NCBI GenBank assembly: GCA_964594235.1
Contig: CAZQMF010000041.1
Location: 1 to 12,375 of the forward strand
DNA length: 12,375 nt
Source: CAYLHS01 sp964594235
Lineage (GTDB): Bacteria; Actinomycetota; Acidimicrobiia; Spongiisociales; UBA4744
Direction: 5' to 3'
In this document: positions 6,687-12,375 of the stretch, piece by piece
Position numbering within the stretch: position 1 is the first letter of the stretch
Layout: every line of letters begins with the position of its first letter
The notes under the pieces: generated by a model
The model's input: only the letters and a program-made list of their open reading frames with translations
Database searches by the model: none
Told to the model about the DNA's origin: nothing
Made by a program: the position numbers and the translations under genes

Positions 6687-7457
6687 ATGGATGAATCGGC
6701 TGCCGCGTTCTTCGATCTCGACCGGACCCTCATCTCAGGGTCGTCGGTGTTCGCCTTCGGTATGGCAGCGTGGCGCCACGGAATGGTGACCACGAGTGAG
6801 CTGATGTCGGACGGGATCAACGCCGTCCTGTTTCGCTTCGGTGGCAGCTCTGACGAGAAGGCGAACGCCGTTCGCGACAGGATCCTGGAAGCCATCAGGG
6901 GCCGGCCGGTGTCAGAAGTGGAAGAACTGGGTGATGAAGTGATCGCGCAGCTCCTCGACGCCGTTCGCCGCGAGTCGCAAGCGCTGATCAATCTGCACCA
7001 CGAGGCCGGTCGCGAGACGTTCATCGTGTCTGCATCGCCGATCGAGATCGTTCGTGCGTTCGCCGAGGCGGTGGGCCTCACGGGTGGAGTTGGCACGGTG
7101 TCGGAAATCGTGAACGGTTCCTACACGGGGCGGCTTTCCGAACCGTTCTGCTACGGCAAGGGGAAGGCGACCGCGATCGCCAACCTCGCGTCCGAGCGTG
7201 GATACGACCTGCGCCTTTGCTACGCCTACTCGGACTCGATTTCGGATCTCCCGATGCTCGAACTCGTCGGACATCCCGTCGCGGTGAATCCCGATCGTGC
7301 CCTCGAGTCGATCGCGTCTCAGCGTGGCTGGCCGATCATCGAGTTCTCAAAGACCGCCAAGCGCGTCATCGGGACGACCACCGCGGTCGCGGGTGCCGCC
7401 GGCATCGCCACCGCGACCTACTTCCTCGGCCTCAGCCACGGCAGGAATCCCCGGTAA
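6687..7457 (+). CDS. HAD-superfamily hydrolase, subfamily IB (SerB-like), with C-terminal membrane helix
   Basis: The 256-residue protein has all HAD motifs: DLDRT with nucleophile D10 and D12 (motif I), S115 in FIVSASP (motif II), lysine in GKGK (158-160, motif III), and SDSISD with D183 and D187 (motif IV). The helical cap between about 20 and 105 and the SerB-like spacing place it in subfamily IB, whose members dephosphorylate phosphoserine or other phosphomonoesters. The substrate cannot be read from the sequence; it is longer than a plain SerB catalytic core because residues 226-248 form a hydrophobic Ala/Gly/Thr-rich helix that could anchor the enzyme in the membrane. This tail makes a lipid-linked or membrane phosphate substrate conceivable, but that is inference. 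It has its own likely leaderless promoter, is divergent from the NYN gene, and converges on the exporter operon with only 21 nt between stop codons. Confidence 0.88.
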   Translation: MDESAAAFFDLDRTLISGSSVFAFGMAAWRHGMVTTSELMSDGINAVLFRFGGSSDEKANAVRDRILEAIRGRPVSEVEELGDEVIAQLLDAVRRESQALINLHHEAGRETFIVSASPIEIVRAFAEAVGLTGGVGTVSEIVNGSYTGRLSEPFCYGKGKATAIANLASERGYDLRLCYAYSDSISDLPMLELVGHPVAVNPDRALESIASQRGWPIIEFSKTAKRVIGTTTAVAGAAGIATATYFLGLSHGRNPR

Positions 7458-7478
7458 GACCGCCATCGCTAGAGACGG

Positions 7479-8231
7479 TCAGTCGCCGCCGACCACGTGG
7501 TCCCGAACGTGCAAGAGCCATGTCGAGAAGGCGACGGACAGGACGATCAGCACCCCTACCTTGAGGAACGCACTGGCGACGCTCGGCGAGACGTTGCCGA
7601 GGCTGTCGACGAGTTCGCGCGGCAGGGTGTCGAGCGTGGCGGCGTAGGCCTGGAGGCCGATCCTCCAAAGGGACGACGCAGCGAGGCTCGTCACCGCAGA
7701 CGCGAGGATCGCCTCCCAGAAGAACACGTACAGAAGGCCGATCAATGTCGCCCGTTTGAACAGGAAGCCGACAGGCAGAAACACGGCGCCATAGCCGAAG
7801 GCGATCACCACCAGGCCGAGCGCGGGTCCTGCCCCGACGGTCCACTCTCCACTCACGAGACCACCGGCGACCCACAGGGTGCCCACTCCGACGGCCCCGA
7901 TCACAAGCGTCGCCGCTATCGCGCCGGTGAGGGCGGCGCCCACGAGCAGGGAACGCGCGACAGGTTTGAGGCTGAGGTAGGGAAGGGTGTGGTCTCTGCG
8001 CTCGTCGCCGAGTGCCCCCGACGCGTTCACGATGCCGATCACGGGAAGCACAACCGCCATCAGCACCCCGACGGCCATCCCGTGGAACACTTCGGTCGAG
8101 TCCGAGGCACGGCGGCCTACGAGCCCGACGATCACGGCGGGCACCGCAGAGAGCAACATCAACCCGATCGCCCGCTTCCGGTTCATCAGTTTGCGAAGCA
8201 TGTAGATGGAGATGGCGAAGAACGATCTCAT
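7479..8231 (-). CDS. ABC-2 type permease of the second ATPase/permease pair
   Basis: The 250-residue membrane protein is the last gene of a four-gene exporter operon. About six hydrophobic segments can be seen, at roughly residues 22-39, 51-71, 90-118, 132-155, 163-185 and 220-242. After the second segment lies the phrase GDERRDHTLPYLSLKPV, the element that ABC-2 permeases place between the second and third segments. Its ATG overlaps the stop of the upstream ATPase as ATGA (8228-8231), so the two are translationally coupled and almost surely form one transporter. It probably exports a lipid, peptide or drug-like compound, or serves a housekeeping membrane function; the sequence does not say which. 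The short N-terminal part before the first helix contains RKLMNRKR, a positively charged stretch suited to the cytoplasmic side. Confidence 0.85.
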   Translation of the reverse strand: MRSFFAISIYMLRKLMNRKRAIGLMLLSAVPAVIVGLVGRRASDSTEVFHGMAVGVLMAVVLPVIGIVNASGALGDERRDHTLPYLSLKPVARSLLVGAALTGAIAATLVIGAVGVGTLWVAGGLVSGEWTVGAGPALGLVVIAFGYGAVFLPVGFLFKRATLIGLLYVFFWEAILASAVTSLAASSLWRIGLQAYAATLDTLPRELVDSLGNVSPSVASAFLKVGVLIVLSVAFSTWLLHVRDHVVGGD

Positions 8232-9166
8232 CGCCCACCCACCAGGTACCGGAACGTGCTCTCCAGGGACTCGTCCCGAGGTTCGACGGACACGAGCCGA
8301 ACTCCGCCGCCGACGGCAATCGATGCCAGCTCTCTACCGAACACATCGGAGTCGAGCACGTCCACGTTCAAGGCGCTGTCTTCGACTTCCACGCCACCGA
8401 CGTAGGCCCTGCCGATGAGTGTCCCGGCGAGGACGCGCGGCTGGTCGCACTCGATCCTCAGCTTCCGAGGGATGTCGGACATGGCGTTGCGCAGCGCCGT
8501 GATCGTCCCCACTCCGGCCAGACGCCCGTCGACCATTGCGACAACCCGGTCCGCCATCCGTTCCACCTCGCCGAGGACATGGGACGAGACGATCACGGTT
8601 TTGCCTTGTGCACCGAGATCGACGAAGAGCTTGATCAGGTGAGCCCGCTGCACGGGATCGGTGCCGTTGAGCGGCTCGTCGAGAAACAGAACGTCCGGAT
8701 CGTGAACAAGTGCGCTCGCGACCTTCGCCCGCTGGCGCATGCCCTTCGAGAACGTCGAGAGGTCTCTGCCGGCCACGTCGGTCAGGTCGACGATATCGAG
8801 CGCCCGAGCCGCCGCGCCCGCCGGATCGCCAAGCCGCTGGAGTGTCGCGTTGAACTGCACGAACTCCTGAGCGGTCAGGAAGCCGGGCACATGCTCGTCT
8901 TCCGGAACGAGTGCGACGTTCCGATACACGTCCGCTTTGGCACGCGGGTCGACACCGAGGATGGTGACGGTCCCCGCGGAAGGTCTGACGAGACCGGTGA
9001 GCATGCGGAGCAGAGTGGTCTTGCCCGCCCCGTTGGGACCGAGCAACCCGGTCACGCCGGGACCGAACCCACACGTGACCTCGGACACGGCGACCTTCTG
9101 GCCGAACCATCGAGACAGGTCCCGCGCCTCAACCGTGGGGTTGTCGGGAGTCACGACATCGCTCAC
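8228..9166 (-). CDS. ABC transporter ATP-binding protein (second pair)
   Basis: The 312-residue ATPase powers the permease encoded immediately downstream. Motifs in order are Walker A GPNGAGKT (43-50), the Q-loop region VPEDE (87-91) with Glu in place of Gln, signature FSKGM (139-143), Walker B LFLDEP with D163 and E164, and switch histidine H196. The last 90 or so residues form an extra C-terminal domain common in ABC-2 (CcmA/NatA-like) ATPases. An in-frame upstream ATG (9188-9190) exists, but GTG at 9164-9166 is preferred: GGAGG lies 5 nt ahead (9172-9176), and it makes a GTGA overlap with the preceding permease stop. Glu at the Q-loop is usual in this subfamily and does not mean loss of activity. 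Confidence 0.92.
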   Translation of the reverse strand: MSDVVTPDNPTVEARDLSRWFGQKVAVSEVTCGFGPGVTGLLGPNGAGKTTLLRMLTGLVRPSAGTVTILGVDPRAKADVYRNVALVPEDEHVPGFLTAQEFVQFNATLQRLGDPAGAAARALDIVDLTDVAGRDLSTFSKGMRQRAKVASALVHDPDVLFLDEPLNGTDPVQRAHLIKLFVDLGAQGKTVIVSSHVLGEVERMADRVVAMVDGRLAGVGTITALRNAMSDIPRKLRIECDQPRVLAGTLIGRAYVGGVEVEDSALNVDVLDSDVFGRELASIAVGGGVRLVSVEPRDESLESTFRYLVGGR

Positions 9167-10056
9167 GATGCCCTCCGGTACCGCTGCCACACGGCAGCGG
9201 TCACCACGAGGAAGACGAGGCCGATCACAACGAGCGACATCCAGGGTTCGAGTCCGGCGGAGGTAGCTGCGTAGTCACGGGTCGAGATGCCGAACACCCA
9301 GTCGCGGACGATCCTCGGCTGTTCGGCGAACGCCAGCAGCGACACGTATTTGACGCCAGGGAACGACGCCAGACGGACGACCGCGTGCACGATCGGGTCG
9401 AGCATGATCATGACGCCAAGAAAGACGGCCGAGGCGATACCGGCTCTGCTCATGAGTGCGGAAATCCCGAACGCGACCGACGCGTACCCGAAGAAGAACA
9501 CGAACGCGACGAGCACGATCTTCCAGAGGATATCCAGACTCCCACCCAGGTACGAGAAGAAACCGTCTGGGGAAAGCGCGGCGAGGGAGATGTGCAGCAC
9601 GAACTCGGGGACAAGGAAGAACCCCATGATGAGAAACCCGAGCGCCGTGTACTTGGCACCCAAGTAGTCGATCGGCCGGAGCGGCCGGGAGAAGTAGATG
9701 GAGAGCACCCCTTCACGCCGGTCCGGGATGAGCAGCTGCGGAGCGGCAAGGGCGATGAACAGCAGCGATAGCGTCGATGCGGTATCGAAGTACTGCCCGT
9801 AACTCGGCAACTGGTCGGCGACCAGTCGTTCCACACCGAAGCTCTGCACCGCCCAGTGCAGCCCGACCACAACTGCCATGGAGATCAGCGAGATGGAGAT
9901 CAGCAGCCAGGGGAGAACCTTGCTCTTCGCCTTCCGACGCAACCCGAGTTCCCGGCGGATTCCCTCACGCACGACGGCCCAAAACGCACCGCGCCGCCCC
10001 GTGCGAGGTCCGTCGTAGCCGCGGTAGCCCCGATCGAAGATGACGGCGTCGCTCAT
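9163..10056 (-). CDS. ABC-2 type permease of the first ATPase/permease pair
   Basis: The 297-residue membrane protein starts with a basic cytoplasmic stretch of about 48 residues (many Arg, Lys and Gly), followed by about six membrane segments: roughly residues 49-70, 92-112, 133-160, 172-200, 203-222 and 268-290. The phrase PDRREGVLSIYFSRPLRP after the second segment is the element typical of ABC-2 permeases. Its ATG (10054-10056) overlaps the stop of the upstream ATPase as ATGA, and its own TGA overlaps the GTG of the next ATPase as GTGA. It therefore sits in the middle of a strictly coupled operon. It is clearly longer than the second permease and resembles it only in general plan, so the pairs are not a simple recent duplication. 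Substrate unknown. Confidence 0.87.
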   Translation of the reverse strand: MSDAVIFDRGYRGYDGPRTGRRGAFWAVVREGIRRELGLRRKAKSKVLPWLLISISLISMAVVVGLHWAVQSFGVERLVADQLPSYGQYFDTASTLSLLFIALAAPQLLIPDRREGVLSIYFSRPLRPIDYLGAKYTALGFLIMGFFLVPEFVLHISLAALSPDGFFSYLGGSLDILWKIVLVAFVFFFGYASVAFGISALMSRAGIASAVFLGVMIMLDPIVHAVVRLASFPGVKYVSLLAFAEQPRIVRDWVFGISTRDYAATSAGLEPWMSLVVIGLVFLVVTAAVWQRYRRAS

Positions 10057-10964
10057 CCCTCACTCCTCCGCTGAGCATCTTCGATGAAGGCTTCCTCGAG
10101 CGTCCGGGCCCGCTGCCCCATGCGACGTAGCCCGACTCCGGTCGCGGCAAGTCCATCTCGCACGAGGATGAACGGGTCAGAACCGCCGGTCACGTGCAGC
10201 ACCTGACCTGCGGTCCTCACCGTGGCGCCGTGGCCGGTAAGCCATTCGGTCAGGGTCGTGGGTTCGTCGGTGACCTCGACGGTCAGCGCGTCCTCGTGAC
10301 CGATGCTTCCTATCGGAGCGGACCGCACTAGTCGGCCGCCGTCGAGCATCACGACCCACTCACAGGTTCGTTCGATGTCCTCGAGGATGTGCGAGGAGAA
10401 CACGACGCTGATGCCGAAGTCGGAGAGGCGTGCGATGAGTTGGAGCATCTGCTCCCTGCCTTCGGGGTCGAGCCCCGAGGCAGGCTCGTCGAGGAAGGCG
10501 AGTTCGGGATCGTGGACGATCGCTTGGGCGAGCTTCACCCGTTGAAGCATGCCGGTCGAGAAATCGCCCAGGTACCGGAATCGTTCCTCGTGGAGACCCA
10601 CCAGGTAGAGGATCTCCGACGACCGCTTGCGGGCGTCCCCTACGGGAATCCCTGCGAGTTCCGCAGCGAATGCGACAAAGTCGGCCGCGGTCTGGGCTGC
10701 CGGCAAACAGGCACTCTCCGGCATGTAGCCGACCCTGGAGCGGACGTCGACCAGGCTGGAGGCAACATCGTGACCGAGAACGCTTGCCGCCCCGGTGGAT
10801 GGTGTGAGCATCCCCATGAGCACACGGATCAGTGTCGTCTTGCCCGCTCCATTGGCTCCTACCAGACCGATCGTGCCTGCCGGGATGCTGAGGTTCAGAC
10901 GGTCGAGCGCGACGACGTCACCGTAGCGGTGCGTGAGATCCGACGTTCGAATCAGCTCTGTCAT
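10053..10964 (-). CDS. ABC transporter ATP-binding protein (first pair), operon head
   Basis: The 303-residue ATPase has Walker A GANGAGKT (36-43), the Q-loop region MPES (81-84) with Glu in place of Gln, signature FSTGM (135-139), Walker B LAFLDEP with D159 and E160, and switch histidine H192. A C-terminal domain of about 90 residues follows. The frame is open upstream to 11177, but the ATG at 10962-10964 begins the family-typical N-terminus MTELIRTSDLTHRYG, and the upstream extension has no homology that I recognise. There is a TAGCTT box 7 nt before this ATG and only a weak GGACGAG, so the mRNA may be leaderless. It is the first gene of the four-gene exporter operon and overlaps the permease by 4 nt. 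The two SHOCT genes lie just upstream on the same strand, with 94 nt between. Confidence 0.92.
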   Translation of the reverse strand: MTELIRTSDLTHRYGDVVALDRLNLSIPAGTIGLVGANGAGKTTLIRVLMGMLTPSTGAASVLGHDVASSLVDVRSRVGYMPESACLPAAQTAADFVAFAAELAGIPVGDARKRSSEILYLVGLHEERFRYLGDFSTGMLQRVKLAQAIVHDPELAFLDEPASGLDPEGREQMLQLIARLSDFGISVVFSSHILEDIERTCEWVVMLDGGRLVRSAPIGSIGHEDALTVEVTDEPTTLTEWLTGHGATVRTAGQVLHVTGGSDPFILVRDGLAATGVGLRRMGQRARTLEEAFIEDAQRRSEG

Positions 10965-10971
10965 CTCGTCC

Positions 10972-10977
10972 AAGCTA
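10972..10977 (-). promoter_or_regulatory. -10-like box of the exporter operon
   Basis: TAGCTT on the minus strand lies 7 nt before the ATG of the first ATPase. It fits the TAnnnT pattern and the spacing of leaderless actinobacterial promoters. No clear -35 box is visible, so this is tentative. Confidence 0.35.
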
Positions 10978-11058
10978 GTGGACGGCGGGCTGAACTCGGT
11001 ATACGACGGACGCCGCCCGGCTGATTCGTGACGGCAGTCCACCGCCACGCCACTGAGG

Positions 11059-11292
11059 TCAGCCTTCGAGGTCGGTTCTTCTCTGGAGGTAGTCGTCGCG
11101 GTCGATCTCGCCCTTGGCGTAGCGTTCCTCGAGGATCGACAAGGCCGTGGCCGTCGACCCCGGTGCGGGGAGGCCACTGGGATGCCGGCTCGTGGTGAGC
11201 GTCACGATCACCCACACGATCAACCCAACGAGCAGCACCGCCAGCAAGAGCAAGAACATCAAGCCGAGGAGGCCGCCGAGCGCCACGTGCAT
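11059..11292 (-). CDS. one-helix SHOCT-domain protein, copy 2
   Basis: The 77-residue protein has one hydrophobic helix (about 5-33), a short flexible Pro/Ser/Thr linker, and a C-terminal SHOCT motif (about 50-75) with LSILEERYAKGEIDRDDYLQR. SHOCT domains are short helical hairpins found at the ends of many bacterial membrane proteins; they are thought to mediate oligomerisation, and the precise role here is unknown. The start ATG (11290-11292) has AAGGAAG 6 nt ahead (11299-11305). It follows its paralogue by 76 nt and precedes the exporter operon by 94 nt, all on one strand. The SHOCT part is nearly the same as in the paralogue while the helix and linker differ strongly. Confidence 0.85.
   Translation of the reverse strand: MHVALGGLLGLMFLLLLAVLLVGLIVWVIVTLTTSRHPSGLPAPGSTATALSILEERYAKGEIDRDDYLQRRTDLEG
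11090..11139. repeat. direct repeat unit in SHOCT copy 2
   Basis: These 50 bases match 11400-11449 at 45 positions, an offset of exactly 310 nt, and encode the SHOCT core of the two tandem genes. The differences are mostly at third codon positions, so the similarity is kept by protein selection or by gene conversion. Confidence 0.8.
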
Positions 11293-11368
11293 TCGCTACT
11301 TCCTTTCTTCGTGGTGCGGGCCGTCGGAGCGGACCGTGCAAGCCCGCCTCCGGGAGCGCACCTGCCTG

Positions 11369-11632
11369 TCAGCCGCCGAGGTCCGCTTTCCTCTGAAGGT
11401 AGTCGTCCCTGTCGACCTCACCCTTGGCGTAGCGCTCCTCGAGGATCGAGAGCGCTGACGACTTCTGCGGCAGTGGAGCCGAGGCCGTGGACGACGGAGT
11501 ACCCGACCGACGGCTGGTGAGCGAGACGATCAGCCAGACGATGAGGGCGACGGCGACTGCGACCAGCAGTCCCCACAAGAGGACCCCCGCAAATCCCCAG
11601 TATCCGAATCTCTCCATCTGGTATGGATGCAT
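11369..11632 (-). CDS. one-helix SHOCT-domain protein, copy 1
   Basis: The 87-residue protein begins with a short polar, aromatic stretch (MHPYQMERFGYWG), then a membrane helix (about 14-38), a Ser/Thr/Pro linker, and a SHOCT motif (about 60-85) with LSILEERYAKGEVDRDDYLQR. The start ATG (11630-11632) has a good ribosome binding site AAGGAG 6 nt ahead (11639-11644). It is the first of two tandem paralogues placed upstream of a four-gene ABC exporter on the same strand. A cytoplasmic SHOCT tail on a single anchor could recruit or organise membrane partners; no catalytic residues are present. Confidence 0.87.
   Translation of the reverse strand: MHPYQMERFGYWGFAGVLLWGLLVAVAVALIVWLIVSLTSRRSGTPSSTASAPLPQKSSALSILEERYAKGEVDRDDYLQRKADLGG
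11400..11449. repeat. direct repeat unit in SHOCT copy 1
   Basis: Partner of 11090-11139 with 45 of 50 identical bases. Both genes also end in the same TGACAGGC/TGACCTC-like context with the stop TGA placed alike relative to the repeat. Confidence 0.75.
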
Positions 11633-11926
11633 GCGTATCTCCTTGTCTTCTGACCCCCCTGTCTAGCGGTCGAAGATGAGAAAACCCTGAGAGTCGGCCG
11701 TGAGAGCAGTGAGAGCGATGGGACCGCGTATCGAACCGTCGACGTGAACACTGCGCTATGGGCTCGCGGAGTCAACCTGATCGGCGTCAACGAGCGGCGA
11801 CCAGAGAGGTGACAGGAGCGGAGAACACACCCTTCTGAGTTCGTTGGCGCGGCACGGGGATCATGTGGAAACCGAGCCGGAACACCCGGCTCGGTCTCTC
11901 ATCGCTTCGTCTATGGCCTGGTTCGG
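11633..11926. other. 294 nt spacer upstream of the SHOCT genes
   Basis: No credible gene is visible. It must contain the leftward promoter of the SHOCT genes. The minus strand has a TTGACT box (plus 11772-11777), but no convincing -10 box at 16-18 nt. A 9-base tandem repeat GTGAGAGCA/GTGAGAGCG lies at 11700-11717. The right end holds the terminator of the SRPBCC gene. Confidence 0.4.
11871..11895 (-). terminator. intrinsic terminator of the SRPBCC gene
   Basis: ACCGAGCCGG and CCGGCTCGGT form a perfect 10-bp stem with a 5-nt loop. On the minus strand the stem is followed by TTCC after its last T, giving a short TTT run, and it begins 31 nt after the SRPBCC stop codon. This is the strongest hairpin in the window. 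Confidence 0.8.
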
Positions 11927-12373
11927 TCAGATGGGTTCGGCCTCCAGGACGTCTTTGAGTTTCTCCAGGTTGGCTTGCCAGTCCCGTTTGGCGATCCGAA
12001 TGACGACTGCGTCGGCGAGCTTGCCGAAGAACCGTCCGGCACCCGCCTCGGCCGACATCTGCATGACCATCCGGGTCGAGTCACCGACCGGCTCCAGCAG
12101 CCAGTCGATCTCCATCTCGAACGGGCCGCTCACGGTGCGCTCCCGCCGCTCGTAGTCGTGCAGTTCGACCATCTCCCACTCGGTTGTCAAGTGCCGCCCA
12201 AGGAACGTGTCGACGCCCCGGGTCCGGCTGCCCTTCTCCAGCGGTCCGTCGGTGACCTTGACACGCTCCACCGCGGACGACTGCCACACCAACTCGTTCT
12301 CCGTCGTGTTCAAGTACTCCCACACGACGGCGATCGGCCTGTCGACCACCACCTCAGCTTCGAACTTGTCCAT
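11927..12373 (-). CDS. SRPBCC (polyketide cyclase/START-like) family protein
   Basis: The 148-residue protein has the plan of the SRPBCC superfamily: an opening strand with VVVDRPIAVVWEYL, where a short helix follows the first strand; a central run of alternating strands (about 35-107, including DTFLGRHLTTEWEMVEL and EMEIDWLLEPVGDSTRMVMQM); and a long C-terminal helix (about 112-146, ending NLEKLKDVLEAE). The fold makes a cavity for a hydrophobic ligand; family members bind lipids, aid aromatic ring closure, or act as toxin- or stress-related proteins. No catalytic residues allow a choice. The ATG at 12371-12373 fits the usual N-terminus and length, so the gene appears complete, although only two bases of upstream sequence are present and its ribosome binding site cannot be seen. 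It ends at a strong terminator and is probably not part of the SHOCT/exporter unit. Confidence 0.87.
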   Translation of the reverse strand: MDKFEAEVVVDRPIAVVWEYLNTTENELVWQSSAVERVKVTDGPLEKGSRTRGVDTFLGRHLTTEWEMVELHDYERRERTVSGPFEMEIDWLLEPVGDSTRMVMQMSAEAGAGRFFGKLADAVVIRIAKRDWQANLEKLKDVLEAEPI

Positions 12374-12375
12374 GT

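Noticed and set aside
7458..7480. GACCG/CGGTC inverted repeat between the convergent HAD and permease stops as a bidirectional terminator
   Set aside because: Only 5 bp with a 13-nt loop and no T tract; too weak to call.
8012..9274. A 420-codon plus-strand open frame opposite the exporter genes
   Set aside because: Same kind of antisense shadow; its composition is rich in Arg, His and Asp and it spans two well-supported genes.
8228..10964. Glu instead of Gln in the Q-loops of both ABC ATPases as a sign of inactivity
   Set aside because: Glu at this place is common in the ABC-2 (CcmA/NatA-like) ATPase subfamily, and all other motifs are intact.
10965..11177. Long upstream extension of the first exporter ATPase reaching into the SHOCT gene
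   Set aside because: It has no homology that I recognise and overlaps a well-supported gene on the same strand in another frame; the ATG at 10964 gives the standard N-terminus.
1..12375. CRISPR arrays, tRNA or rRNA genes, transposases, phage or toxin-antitoxin genes
   Set aside because: None was seen: no regularly spaced repeats, no cloverleaf-like segment that I could support, and no matching protein motifs.

Overview
The window is about 12.4 kb of GC-rich, gene-dense bacterial chromosome. Its traits suggest a member of the Actinomycetota: many GTG starts, several genes with a TAnnnT box 6-7 nt before the start codon instead of a Shine-Dalgarno site, SHOCT-domain membrane miniproteins, and translationally coupled ABC-2 exporters. 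An acidimicrobial-type lineage is possible, but that is a guess. There is no rRNA, tRNA, CRISPR array, insertion sequence or phage gene.

Left part (19-5203). A minus-strand operon runs tyrosine phenol-lyase (2217-3593), then a CLC-family anion channel/transporter with CBS and RCK_C regulatory domains (214-2214), then a 57-residue SH3-like miniprotein (19-192). The lyase stop and the CLC GTG start are 2 nt apart. Divergently, a glutamate dehydrogenase (3851-5203) is read to the right from a recognisable promoter and ends at a GC-rich hairpin. The lyase releases ammonium and pyruvate from tyrosine, and the dehydrogenase can assimilate or release ammonium, so the divergent pair plausibly belongs to one amino-acid/nitrogen module. 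Why a CLC protein is coupled to the lyase is unexplained.

Middle (5401-7457). A NYN-domain protein with two LOTUS/OST-HTH modules (minus) and a HAD-IB phosphatase-like protein with a C-terminal membrane helix (plus) are divergent across a 260 nt spacer that holds two perfect 7-bp hairpins. Both genes look leaderless.

Right part (7479-12373). Four minus-strand genes form two ATPase/ABC-2 permease pairs, each joined to the next by a 4-nt stop/start overlap (ATGA, GTGA, ATGA). Upstream lie two tandem paralogous genes for one-helix SHOCT proteins. Then follows a 294 nt gap with a strong terminator, and an SRPBCC/polyketide-cyclase-like protein at the window end.

Most genes belong to known families. 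The points most worth a second look are the lyase-CLC coupling, the channel-like residue pattern of the CLC protein, the NYN-LOTUS-LOTUS protein, and the four-gene exporter linked to duplicated SHOCT genes. I do not see a clearly new defence or mobile system.
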